Source of the DNA: Roseovarius sp.
Lineage (GTDB): Bacteria; Pseudomonadota; Alphaproteobacteria; Rhodobacterales; Rhodobacteraceae
Reading direction: 5' to 3'
Assembly (NCBI GenBank): GCA_007125415.1
Contig: SLDH01000158.1
Location: 1 to 8,317 of the forward strand
Length of the DNA: 8,317 bases
The notes beneath the pieces were generated by a model, which ran no database searches, was not told the origin of the DNA, and was given only the letters and a program-made list of their open reading frames with translations. This document shows positions 1 to 7,393 of this stretch, in pieces; the stretch's first letter is position 1, and the number at the start of each line of letters is the position of its first letter. The position numbers and the translations under genes are program-made.

Positions 1-109
1 CCTTTTTCTTCTTCTTAGCATAAATACCCAAAAAATACAGCTATCCAAGTGAGAATCGCAGCAGCTTTTGAGGGGCTGAAGCGTAGTCTCCGCGTCAATG
101 AAACACTGA

Positions 110-1144
<1,035 letters not shown>

Positions 1145-1163
1145 TCTGAACTGAAAGGTGGTC

Positions 1164-1200
1164 GAAAGGGGTGTCCCGCGCGGGCACCCCTTTCTGTTGT
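1164..1200 (+). terminator. Rho-independent terminator of ilvC
   Basis: The arm 1164-1177 pairs with 1182-1194: ten pairs, one bulged T at 1174, then three more G-C pairs around a GCGC loop. It is followed by the T-rich TGTTGT. It starts 20 bases after the ilvC stop and so belongs to ilvC. It covers the GTG at 1158 that could extend the next gene upstream, which argues for the ATG at 1215 as the true start of that gene. Confidence 0.88.
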
Positions 1201-1214
1201 CGCCGAGGTCACGT

Positions 1215-2156
1215 ATGCCGCCCACCATCTTGCCGCGCCATTGGTTCCTGCTCGGGTTTCTGGGCATCGTGTGGGGCGCGTCCTTCATGGCCATGAAGAT
1301 CGCGCTCGACGGGGTGGGGCCTTTTGTCCTCGCCGCATCGAGGGTTGTGCTGGGCTCGTTCTTCTTGCTGGTGATCCTCTATGCGATGGGCAAGCGCCTG
1401 CCGGGGTGGCGTAGCAGGAATGACCGGGTGATCTGGTGCTTTGCTCTTGGTGTGGCCGCCATGGGCAATGCGGTTCCCTTCGTTTTGCTGGCATGGGGGC
1501 AACAGGTGGTCGCCTCGGGATTTGCGGGTGTCAGCATGGCCGTGATCCCGCTTTTCACGTTGCCATTGGCACATTTCCTTGTCCCCGGAGAGCGGATGCA
1601 TCTGCGACGGCTCACCGGCTTTGTCATGGGCACAATGGGGGTGATCGTGCTGATCGGCCCGGCGGCCTTTTCCAGCAGCGGCGCCGATCTGGAGCTTCTC
1701 GCCCGGCTGGCCTGTATCGGTGCGGCCTTTGGCTATGCGATGGGCTCGATCATCACGCGGCTCTGCCCGGCTGTGGACATGCTCGTCCTGTCGGCTGCGG
1801 TGCTTTTGCTGGCAGCCATCCTGCTTGTGCCGGTCGCACTCTGGCAGGAGGGGGTGCCCTCGGGGCTCGATAGCCGGACGGTCGGTGCGCTTCTCTATAT
1901 CGCAGTGCTGCCGACAGCTGTTGCGCAGGTGGTGCTGGTGTTGCTCACGCGCCAGGCTGGCCCGTCCTTTCTGACGCTGGTTAACTATCAGGTGCCTGTC
2001 TGGGCGGTCTTGTTCGGGGCGGTATTCCTGCTGGAGCCTTTGCCACCGGGCCTGCTCCTTGGCATGGTCCTGATCTTGGGGGGTATCGCCCTGAGCCAGT
2101 TGGGCCAGCTCAAACGCCTCTTTCAGCGGTTGCGGGGCGGGGGGCAAATTTCTTGA
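1215..2156 (+). CDS. EamA-type drug/metabolite transporter (DMT superfamily) permease
   Basis: A 313-residue inner-membrane protein with about ten hydrophobic helices arranged as two EamA repeats, roughly residues 10-148 and 163-297. The first repeat opens with the family's typical start (FLGIVWGASFMAMKIAL, 15-31) and includes the A-SRVVLGS second helix. The second repeat contains LPTAVAQVVLVLLTRQAG followed by NYQVPVWAVLFG and the glutamate of FLLEPLPP, as in RhaT/EamA exporters. Members move small metabolites, often amino acids or their derivatives; the substrate cannot be read from sequence. I chose ATG 1215 because GAGG stands six bases before it and because the in-frame GTG at 1158 lies at the ilvC terminator. 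The extra 19 residues that GTG would add are charged and unlike the family. The gene follows ilvC closely but the terminator separates them, so a role in branched-chain amino acid export is only a guess. The C-terminus (GGGQIS) is encoded by the left arm of the AT-rich hairpin at 2145. Confidence 0.9.
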   Translation: MPPTILPRHWFLLGFLGIVWGASFMAMKIALDGVGPFVLAASRVVLGSFFLLVILYAMGKRLPGWRSRNDRVIWCFALGVAAMGNAVPFVLLAWGQQVVASGFAGVSMAVIPLFTLPLAHFLVPGERMHLRRLTGFVMGTMGVIVLIGPAAFSSSGADLELLARLACIGAAFGYAMGSIITRLCPAVDMLVLSAAVLLLAAILLVPVALWQEGVPSGLDSRTVGALLYIAVLPTAVAQVVLVLLTRQAGPSFLTLVNYQVPVWAVLFGAVFLLEPLPPGLLLGMVLILGGIALSQLGQLKRLFQRLRGGGQIS

Positions 2157-2166
2157 AAGAAATTTG
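2145..2166. terminator. AT-rich hairpin at the end of the exporter gene
   Basis: CAAATTTCTT (2145-2154) and AAGAAATTTG (2157-2166) are perfect reverse complements separated by two bases; in RNA the loop would open to about six. The exporter stop codon (2154-2156) lies at the loop, so the repeat overlaps coding sequence. Together with the next hairpin it lies between two converging genes and probably ends transcription in both directions. Confidence 0.7.
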
Positions 2167-2167
2167 G

Positions 2168-2190
2168 CAAGAAAATTTGCAATTTTCTTG
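2168..2190. terminator. second AT-rich hairpin, between convergent exporter and folP
   Basis: CAAGAAAATT (2168-2177) and AATTTTCTTG (2181-2190) are perfect reverse complements around a three-base loop, TGC on the plus strand. It starts one base after the first hairpin ends. It stands 18 bases beyond the folP stop on the minus strand, the right place for a folP terminator. The T-rich side arms serve as U-rich tracts in either direction. Sequences of the two hairpins are related, with repeated AAATTT and CTTG blocks. Confidence 0.7.
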
Positions 2191-2208
2191 GGCGCTCACT
2201 GGTGGATG

Positions 2209-3213
2209 TCAGTCCTGAGTGGCCGCCCGCCAGAGCTTGATGGCCTGCGCATGTTCGGCCACATCGTGCACCCGGAGCATCTGCACGCCCTGCGCGACGC
2301 CGGCAAGCGCCACGGCGACCGAGCCGGCAACGCGGTCCTGAGCCGTTTCGACCCCGCTCAGTGTGCCGATGAAGCGTTTGCGCGAGGCCCCCAGTAGAAT
2401 CGGACATCCCAGACCATGAAACAGCGAAAGATGGCGCAGCAGGATCAGATTATGCTCAAGCGTCTTGCCAAAACCGATACCTGGATCGACGATGATACGC
2501 TCCCGGGCGACGCCTGCCGCTGTCAGCGCCTCGACGCGCTCTGCGAGCGCATCATAGACATCGAGGGCGACATGATCATAACGCGGGTCCACCTGCATGA
2601 CGTCAGGCGTGCCTTGCGCATGCATCACGCAGACAGGCAGGCCCTTCTCGGCGCAGAACGGGGCGAGCGCCGGATCGAAGGTGAAGCCCGACACATCATT
2701 GACCATATCGGCACCTGCAGCCTGCGCGGCCTGCGCCACGGCGGTCTTGCGGGTGTCGATGGAAAGGGGCATTGCCCCTTCACGCCGCAGCGCCGTGATC
2801 ACCGGGGCGGTGCGCGCCACCTCCTCGGTCACCGCGATTTCCCTTGCCCCCGGGCGGGTGGACTCGCCGCCGATATCAATCACCCGTGCACCCGCCTGCT
2901 CCATGGCGAGGGCATGGGCCAGCGCATCCGTGGGGTCGAAATGCTGGCCGCCATCGGAAAAGCTGTCCGGGGTGATGTTGAGGATGCCCATCAATGCGGG
3001 CGCATCGAAAGCGATGTCGCAGATCGGGCTGCGCACCGCCGTGAGCCGGGCCAGAGCCGCCTCGGGCACTTCCGACGCCGGGCGCAGTCGGGACGGCGCA
3101 TCGCGCCGCAATTCCTCGACCGTGTCGAACCAGCACCACCCACCGGCAAGGGGCAGGGCGCGCTCGGGCCGGGCGTGGTCATAACGCGCAATGGGGCGGT
3201 AATAGCTGCTCAT
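2209..3213 (-). CDS. folP: dihydropteroate synthase
   Basis: The enzyme joins 6-hydroxymethyl-dihydropterin diphosphate to p-aminobenzoate, the step of folate synthesis blocked by sulfonamides. The protein has 334 residues. Its TIM-barrel core begins near residue 73 and carries all signatures: NITPDSFSDGG (79-89), DIGGESTRPGA (113-123), SIDTRK (151-156), NDVSG (172-176), MHAQGTP (198-204), DPGIGFGKT (243-251), GASRKRFIG (275-283) and RVHDV (314-318). Residues 1-72 are an extension before the core that the 280-residue enterobacterial form lacks. I start at ATG 3213 because it overlaps the folB stop as ATGA (3210-3213), the mark of translational coupling. An in-frame ATG at 3321 would put 36 more residues inside the folB frame and is unlikely. 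The gene is last in its operon. The glmM gene that often follows folP in bacteria is absent here, replaced by a converging exporter gene. Confidence 0.97.
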   Translation of the reverse strand: MSSYYRPIARYDHARPERALPLAGGWCWFDTVEELRRDAPSRLRPASEVPEAALARLTAVRSPICDIAFDAPALMGILNITPDSFSDGGQHFDPTDALAHALAMEQAGARVIDIGGESTRPGAREIAVTEEVARTAPVITALRREGAMPLSIDTRKTAVAQAAQAAGADMVNDVSGFTFDPALAPFCAEKGLPVCVMHAQGTPDVMQVDPRYDHVALDVYDALAERVEALTAAGVARERIIVDPGIGFGKTLEHNLILLRHLSLFHGLGCPILLGASRKRFIGTLSGVETAQDRVAGSVAVALAGVAQGVQMLRVHDVAEHAQAIKLWRAATQD

Positions 3214-4139
3214 AGGCCCGATTGCGCAATATCCTGCACCTGCACGGGCACCGGCGAGGTGTCGGGCGGCGCCTCCCCGATCAGCAGCAAATCCGAGCCA
3301 TCCATATGGCCTGCAAACCACGCGGCCAGCGCCACCGGATCATCCGGGCCGACGGTGGGACCATCCACCGCATCAAGGACGATCTTCGATGGTGCCCAGA
3401 CGCTGATCTGTCCGTTCTTCATGGCCCAGTCGAGTTCCGTGCGGGTGTTGACCACGACGCAGCGATCATCGCGCCCGGCAAGGCACCACGCATTCTGCTC
3501 GATGGCCAGCAGGTCCACCCGGCGCTGGGTCATCCGGTGGCCGGTGCGGGGAGCGACCGCCTCGGGCAGACCCACGCAGAGGATGACCGGCTCGGCCCGT
3601 TGCTCAAGCTGGTCGATCCAGCGCGACAGATTGGGCGAGGCGATGGCCCGGTTGGTCAGGAAGACGACATGGGGGCGCGGGGCTGTGTCACTCGTCGGGC
3701 TCACCGGCTTGGTGGCAAGATCCTCGACCGACCGGACGATTTCGACGCCCAGCGCGCCCGGGCCACGATCGAGCTTTTCGATCCGCACGAAAGTGCGCAC
3801 CGCCTGCGGCTCGGTCAGGATGCGCTCGGCGATGCGCTCGGCCAGTGTTTCCAGCAGGTTGAGCCGTTCTTCGGCAAGCTCACCCATGATCGCCTCGGTC
3901 ACCTTGTCATAGGAGAGGATGCGGTCCACGTCATCGTCGATGCTGCGGGTCAGCGGGCGCACCTCCACCACGACATTGAAACAGATGCGCTGGGTGGTGC
4001 CACGCTCGGCCTGAAAGGCACCGATCTCGACCTCGACCACATGATCACGCACGGAAATGCGGTCAAGCGGCCCGTCCGGTGCGGTGGCATCTGCGCGCGC
4101 GGAAGGATGCGCGAAGGCTAGGCGGATCTCGTTGGACAT
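3210..4139 (-). CDS. folB: dihydroneopterin aldolase with extra C-terminal kinase-like domain
   Basis: Residues 26-136 form a complete FolB domain, which cleaves dihydroneopterin to 6-hydroxymethyl-dihydropterin for folate synthesis. Visible family residues are the IGAFQAER stretch (39-46, Glu45), Gln50, SYDKV (Tyr77), NLLETLAERIA (Glu97) and the catalytic lysine in RIEKLDRG (Lys122), ending in GVEIVR. FolB alone is about 120 residues; this protein has 309. After a linker (137-156), residues 157-290 resemble the amino-acid-kinase fold, in particular the MfnE-like branch: HVVFLTNRAIASPNLSRWID, then MTQRRVDLLAIEQNAW (203-218), then ISVWAPSKIVLDA, and DDPVALAAWFAGHM-GSDLLLIGE at the end. The lysine/glycine phosphate-binding motif (KxGGS) is not present (LTNRA instead), so this part is probably not an active kinase. 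GGGGAAG stands just before ATG 4139. Its stop overlaps the folP start. The FolB identity is firm; the second domain is my inference from motif pattern. Confidence 0.93.
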   Translation of the reverse strand: MSNEIRLAFAHPSARADATAPDGPLDRISVRDHVVEVEIGAFQAERGTTQRICFNVVVEVRPLTRSIDDDVDRILSYDKVTEAIMGELAEERLNLLETLAERIAERILTEPQAVRTFVRIEKLDRGPGALGVEIVRSVEDLATKPVSPTSDTAPRPHVVFLTNRAIASPNLSRWIDQLEQRAEPVILCVGLPEAVAPRTGHRMTQRRVDLLAIEQNAWCLAGRDDRCVVVNTRTELDWAMKNGQISVWAPSKIVLDAVDGPTVGPDDPVALAAWFAGHMDGSDLLLIGEAPPDTSPVPVQVQDIAQSGL

Positions 4140-4160
4140 GTGCTTCCCCGGAGCGGTTTG

Positions 4161-4189
4161 CCCCCCGATAGCATGGCACCACCGGGGGG
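4161..4189. repeat. G/C-rich inverted repeat in the folB leader
   Basis: CCCCCCG (4161-4167) and CGGGGGG (4183-4189) are perfect reverse complements around a 15-base loop. It lies 22 bases before the folB start and 49 bases after the Rieske gene stop (both genes minus). No T tract follows it on the minus strand, so it is not a classical terminator. It may limit read-through or shape the folB 5' leader. Confidence 0.5.
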
Positions 4190-4216
4190 TGAAGGAGCGA
4201 AACCGACAGGGCGCAC

Positions 4217-4245
4217 GGTCTGAGCGTCGCCGCCCTCTTCAGACC
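4217..4245. repeat. inverted repeat spanning the Rieske oxygenase stop codon
   Basis: GGTCTGA (4217-4223) and TCAGACC (4239-4245) are perfect reverse complements with a 15-base spacer. The second arm contains the TGA stop of the minus-strand Rieske gene. No T run follows. It could be a weak 3'-end hairpin or chance; the seven-pair stem and the long loop make me cautious. Confidence 0.35.
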
Positions 4246-5369
4246 ATGCCCAGGGACCTTGCCACGAGGTTCTGGAAATGATGCACCGCATGTTCGCTGA
4301 TTTCCGAGCGTTGCTGATCCACCATGAAACGCCCCTGATGATAGCCCTTCGAGTGCAGGCCCCTCTGGACGTCTTCAACGAGTGCCACATCCTCGGGGCC
4401 AAGGACATCCCGAAAGTAATCGAATGCCCGGTTTTCGACATCCGTAAGGTCAGGCGAAGGCGCATGATAGGTGAACACCTGATGCGTCAGTTCCGGGTCA
4501 GTCGGTGTGAAGCTGAAGGTCGCAACCCCCTCGGTACCCGGAAATTTCACCACCGCCATGGAGGGCCAGATGAAGAGGGTCGCAAATTCCGTGCTGGTGC
4601 TGGAGGCGTCATAATCGTAGGCCGTGTTGTCGCAGCGGCAGCTGCCTGACTGGATCGACCAGTTGTCATGAAGCTCGACCTTGTAGGAGGTCATCTCGAC
4701 CAGATCCACGAACGCCTTGTGCGTGCTGGCGCAATGATAGCATTCAAGCAGATTGTCGCCCACATTCTTCCAGTTACCGGCGATATCGAAGGTTATCTCG
4801 CGGGTGGTCGTCAGTGCCGTGGAAACAGGGCACATGGCATCGATGCGCGCCTCTGCACCGGCATAGAGCTCGGCCATGGGCTGCGCATCTGGGTCGAAAT
4901 TGATGAAGACGAACCCGCCCAGCGTATCCACCCGGATTTCCGGGATGCCGAATTCCTCACGGTTGAAACTATCGACATGAGCGCAGTTGGGCGCAGCCCG
5001 CAGCGTGCCATCATGATCGTAGCTCCAGGAATGATAGGGGCAGACGATCAGCCGTCGCGTGGTGCCCTTGCCGCTCAGGAGCGAATGGCCGCGGTGCTGG
5101 CAGACATTGAAGAAGGCCTTGATCTCGCCGCCTTCCGTGCGCAGCACGTAAAGACGCTGATCGAAAAACTCGGCAGTGACGTACTGGCCCGGCTGGGAAA
5201 GCTCGGACACATGCGCCACGTAGAGCCATGAGCGCATGAAGATCGCCTCTTTTTCATCAGCGAGAGTCTGCGCCGAGAAATACATCTCGGCAGGCAGGGT
5301 GTAGGACATACCGGCATCACTGGAGAAAAGATCGGCCGTGAAATCCGGCCGCTTGTTGATTCTGTTCAT
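4239..5369 (-). CDS. Rieske non-heme iron oxygenase alpha subunit, quaternary-ammonium (CntA/GbcA-like) type
   Basis: A 376-residue oxygenase component. The N-terminal Rieske domain binds 2Fe-2S through Cys90-x-His92 and Cys110-x2-His113 (CQHRGHSL, CPYHSWSY). The catalytic domain shows NWKNVGDNLLECYHCASTH (199-217), giving iron ligands His212 and His217, and Asp327 in GPEDVALVEDVQRGL. The residue that bridges subunits is Glu209 where aromatic-ring dioxygenases have Asp. As I recall carnitine monooxygenase CntA (about 371 residues; Glu205, His208, His213, Asp323), the spacing here is identical. The tail SEHAVHHFQNLV also fits that group. It therefore probably oxidises an N-methyl or trimethylammonium substrate (carnitine, glycine betaine, stachydrine or similar) rather than an aromatic ring; the exact substrate is unknown. 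I start at ATG 5369 because GGAGGG precedes it by five bases; a longer frame to 5501 would run into the ctaD terminator. No ferredoxin reductase partner is in the window. Confidence 0.9.
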   Translation of the reverse strand: MNRINKRPDFTADLFSSDAGMSYTLPAEMYFSAQTLADEKEAIFMRSWLYVAHVSELSQPGQYVTAEFFDQRLYVLRTEGGEIKAFFNVCQHRGHSLLSGKGTTRRLIVCPYHSWSYDHDGTLRAAPNCAHVDSFNREEFGIPEIRVDTLGGFVFINFDPDAQPMAELYAGAEARIDAMCPVSTALTTTREITFDIAGNWKNVGDNLLECYHCASTHKAFVDLVEMTSYKVELHDNWSIQSGSCRCDNTAYDYDASSTSTEFATLFIWPSMAVVKFPGTEGVATFSFTPTDPELTHQVFTYHAPSPDLTDVENRAFDYFRDVLGPEDVALVEDVQRGLHSKGYHQGRFMVDQQRSEISEHAVHHFQNLVARSLGMV

Positions 5370-5374
5370 GGGTT

Positions 5375-5380
5375 CCCTCC
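5375..5380 (-). promoter_or_regulatory. ribosome binding site of the Rieske oxygenase gene
   Basis: On the minus strand GGAGGG stands five bases before ATG 5369. It decides the start against in-frame ATGs further upstream at 5414 and 5501, which have no comparable site. Confidence 0.85.
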
Positions 5381-5422
5381 AAAAGGCCCGGTACCGCGAC
5401 AATGGGGCGGGCATGGGCCTGA

Positions 5423-5451
5423 CCTTAGGCAAGACCGAGACATCCTGTCCA
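5423..5451 (-). promoter_or_regulatory. candidate promoter of the Rieske oxygenase gene
   Basis: On the minus strand TGGACA (5451-5446) and CTAAGG (5428-5423) are spaced by exactly 17 bases. The -35 box differs from TTGACA at one position; the -10 box is poor. It sits between the ctaD terminator and the oxygenase start, where a promoter is needed. It leaves a leader of roughly 45 bases. Confidence 0.4.
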
Positions 5452-5503
5452 GTCTGATCGGGGGGAGGGAGGCCGGGAAATCCGATGCCGCGGTAGCGCA
5501 AGG

Positions 5504-5533
5504 AAAAAGGCCCCGATTGTCACCGGGGCCTTT
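5504..5533 (-). terminator. Rho-independent terminator of ctaD
   Basis: On the minus strand AAAGGCCCCG (5533-5524), an eight-base loop and CGGGGCCTTT (5515-5506) form a perfect ten-pair stem that runs into a tract of five T (5508-5504). It begins 18 bases after the ctaD stop. A textbook strong terminator, which insulates the Rieske oxygenase gene from ctaD transcription. Confidence 0.95.
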
Positions 5534-5551
5534 GAAGCTTTCAGCGAGGCG

Positions 5552-7225
5552 TCAATGCGCTGGCTGCTTGTCCCAGTCTTCGCGCTTGGGAAGTTGCTCG
5601 AACGTGTGTTCGGGCGGCGGCGAGGACACGGTCCATTCCAGCGTATCTGCATATTCGTTCCAGGGGTTGGCCTCTGTCACCCGGGCGCCGCGAAAGAGCG
5701 AGTAGAAGATCACCCCGAAGAAGAACAGGAAACTTGCAAAGGAGATGAACGCGCCGATCGAGGACCAGTAGTTCCAGAGTGCGAAAGCCTCGGGATAGTC
5801 TATATAGCGGCGCGGCATGCCCTGACGGCCGAGAAAATGCTGCGGGAAGAAGGTCAGGTTGGAGCCGATGAACATCGCCCAGAAGTGCAGCTTGCCCGCC
5901 CATTCGGGATACATGCGCCCGGTCATCTTCGGGAAGTAGAAGTAGATGCCCGCGAAGATACCGAACACGGCACCGAGGCTCATCACGTAGTGGAAATGCG
6001 CCACCACGTAATAGGTGTCGTGATAGTAGCGGTCCACCGCTGCCTGGCTGAGAACAATGCCAGTGACGCCGCCCACGGTGAAGAGGAACAGGAAGCCGAA
6101 GGCCCAGAGCATCGGTGTCTTGAACTCGACCGAACCACCCCACATCGTGGCAATCCAGCTGAACACCTTCACCCCTGTCGGCACGGCGATCACCATGGTC
6201 GCCAGCATGAAGTAGCTCTGCTGCGTCAGGGACATTCCAACCGTGTACATGTGATGCGCCCAGACGACGAAGCCGAGCGCGCCGATGGCGATCATCGCCC
6301 AGACCATCGGCAGATAGCCGAAGATCGGTTTGCGGCTGAAGGTGGCGATCACGTGGCTGATGATGCCGAAGGCGGGCAGGATGATGATATAGACCTCCGG
6401 ATGGCCGAAGAACCACAGGATGTGCTGATAGAGCACCGGATCACCGCCACCGGCCGGATCGAAGAAGGTGGTGCCGAAATTACGGTCGGTCAGCAGCATC
6501 GTGATGGCCCCGGCCAGCACCGGCAGCGCCAGCAGGATGAGCCAGGCGGTCACGAAGATCGACCATGCAAACAGCGGCACCTTGAAGAGGGTCATGCCCG
6601 GCGCACGCATGTTCAGGAATGTCGTGATGATGTTGATCGCCCCCAGAATCGAGGACGCGCCCGAGACGTGGACCGCGAAAATGGCGAGATCCATCGACAT
6701 GCCGGCCTCGTTCGTCGAGAGCGGCGGATAAAGCACCCAGCCCACGCCTGAGCCGAGTTGGCCGCTGCCGCCCGGTGCCAGAAGAGAGGCAATCCCCAAC
6801 GACACCCCGGCGATGAAAAGCCAGAAGCTGAGGTTGTTCATCCGCGGAAACGCCATGTCGGGCGCGCCGATCTGGAGCGGCATGAAATAATTGCCGAATC
6901 CCCCGAAAAGGGCCGGAATCACCACGAAGAACATCATCAGCACGCCGTGATAGGTGATCATCACGTTCCAGAGATGTCCGTTCGGCGTACATACGGCGTC
7001 GGGATTGGCGATGAAACGCATGCCTTCCATGCACATGAAGCGCACACCGGGCTCCATCAGTTCCATCCGCATGTAGATGGTGAAAGCCACCGCGATCAGC
7101 CCCACAAAGGCCGAGCTGATCAGGTAGAGGATCCCGATATCCTTGTGGTTGGTCGACATGAACCAGCGCGTGAAGAACCCACGATTGTCTTCGTGGTCGT
7201 GGCCGTGAATGGCTGCGTCCGCCAT
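5552..7225 (-). CDS. ctaD: cytochrome c oxidase (aa3-type) subunit I
   Basis: The catalytic subunit of the proton-pumping terminal oxidase: an inner-membrane protein of 557 residues, expected to have twelve helices. It holds heme a, heme a3 and CuB. Visible ligands are His93 (TYHGV) and His412 for heme a, His410 for heme a3 (VVAHFHYV), and His275, His324 and His325 for CuB, with the cross-linked Tyr279 in GHPEVY. Proton-path residues are intact: Asp123, Asn130 and Glu277 (D path) and Lys353 (K path). As I recall the Paracoccus denitrificans numbering, all of these are offset by exactly minus one. This is a complete A-type heme-copper oxidase. AAGGAGGG four bases before ATG 7225 fixes the start; the frame continues to an ATG at 7327, but those 34 residues lack family similarity. 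Subunits II and III and the assembly genes are not nearby; ctaD stands alone between lipB and its own terminator. Confidence 0.98.
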   Translation of the reverse strand: MADAAIHGHDHEDNRGFFTRWFMSTNHKDIGILYLISSAFVGLIAVAFTIYMRMELMEPGVRFMCMEGMRFIANPDAVCTPNGHLWNVMITYHGVLMMFFVVIPALFGGFGNYFMPLQIGAPDMAFPRMNNLSFWLFIAGVSLGIASLLAPGGSGQLGSGVGWVLYPPLSTNEAGMSMDLAIFAVHVSGASSILGAINIITTFLNMRAPGMTLFKVPLFAWSIFVTAWLILLALPVLAGAITMLLTDRNFGTTFFDPAGGGDPVLYQHILWFFGHPEVYIIILPAFGIISHVIATFSRKPIFGYLPMVWAMIAIGALGFVVWAHHMYTVGMSLTQQSYFMLATMVIAVPTGVKVFSWIATMWGGSVEFKTPMLWAFGFLFLFTVGGVTGIVLSQAAVDRYYHDTYYVVAHFHYVMSLGAVFGIFAGIYFYFPKMTGRMYPEWAGKLHFWAMFIGSNLTFFPQHFLGRQGMPRRYIDYPEAFALWNYWSSIGAFISFASFLFFFGVIFYSLFRGARVTEANPWNEYADTLEWTVSSPPPEHTFEQLPKREDWDKQPAH

Positions 7226-7229
7226 CTTG

Positions 7230-7237
7230 CCCTCCTT
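7230..7237 (-). promoter_or_regulatory. ribosome binding site of ctaD
   Basis: AAGGAGGG on the minus strand, four bases before ATG 7225, is close to a perfect match to the 16S rRNA tail. It settles the start and predicts high translation, as expected for a major respiratory subunit. Confidence 0.9.
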
Positions 7238-7248
7238 GGTAAATTTTA

Positions 7249-7266
7249 TGTTCCGTGCGCGGAACA
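7249..7266. promoter_or_regulatory. palindrome in the ctaD leader (operator or hairpin)
   Basis: TGTTCCG (7249-7255) and CGGAACA (7260-7266) are perfect reverse complements around four bases, an 18-base dyad placed 24 bases upstream of the ctaD ATG and just before its ribosome site. It has the size and symmetry of a dimeric repressor operator, or could be a 5' leader hairpin controlling translation. I do not recognise the regulator; it is not the FNR-type TTGAT-N4-ATCAA site. Confidence 0.5.
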
Positions 7267-7270
7267 AGTC

Positions 7271-7344
7271 CCGCACGGACGTCCCGTTCGTATCGTCCGT
7301 TTTAGAATGCCTCTCGGACAGGAGCAATGTCAGAAACCGTGCGG
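7271..7344. repeat. inverted repeats of CCGTGCGG in the lipB-ctaD gap
   Basis: CCGCACGG at 7271-7278 is the exact reverse complement of CCGTGCGG at 7337-7344, and also of the CCGTGCG at 7253-7259 inside the palindrome next to ctaD. The one central copy can thus pair with either flank. The 168-base gap between lipB and ctaD (7226-7393) holds no gene. A loose minus-strand promoter, CTGACA with CATTCT at about 18 bases, may lie near 7303-7332. Confidence 0.4.
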
Positions 7345-7393
7345 CGCCTCATTTATTTCGCGGCAAATCCCCGCAGCGATCCGGCCTGTGGCG

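Noticed and set aside
1..21. Pyrimidine tract CCTTTTTCTTCTTCTT at the left edge as a gene end or terminator tail
   Set aside because: The frame CCT TTT TCT TCT TCT TAG could close a gene to the left, or the tract could be a U-run, but too little sequence is present to support either.
1158..1214. GTG start extending the exporter by 19 residues
   Set aside because: This segment is the ilvC terminator hairpin. The ATG at 1215 has GAGG at proper spacing and begins where family similarity begins.
3214..3321. Upstream ATG extending FolP by 36 residues
   Set aside because: It lies within folB coding sequence in another frame and lacks family similarity. The ATGA overlap at 3210-3213 is the natural start.
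3210..3700. FolB C-terminal part as a FolK (HPPK) domain, as in known FolB-FolK fusions
   Set aside because: None of the HPPK signatures is present; the pattern fits an amino-acid-kinase-like fold better.
2416..3912. Long plus-strand open frame of 498 codons opposite folP and folB
   Set aside because: It is antisense to two genes with full family motifs. Its translation is rich in Arg, His, Gly and Ser with no recognisable domain, as expected for a shadow frame in GC-rich DNA.
5555..6751. Plus-strand open frame of 398 codons opposite ctaD
   Set aside because: Its translation is dominated by His, Glu, Arg and Gly, the complement of membrane-helix codons of ctaD. It has no motif and no ribosome site.
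7226..7393. Small gene in the lipB-ctaD gap
   Set aside because: Frames here lack a ribosome site and coding character. The region is explained as a leader with inverted repeats.
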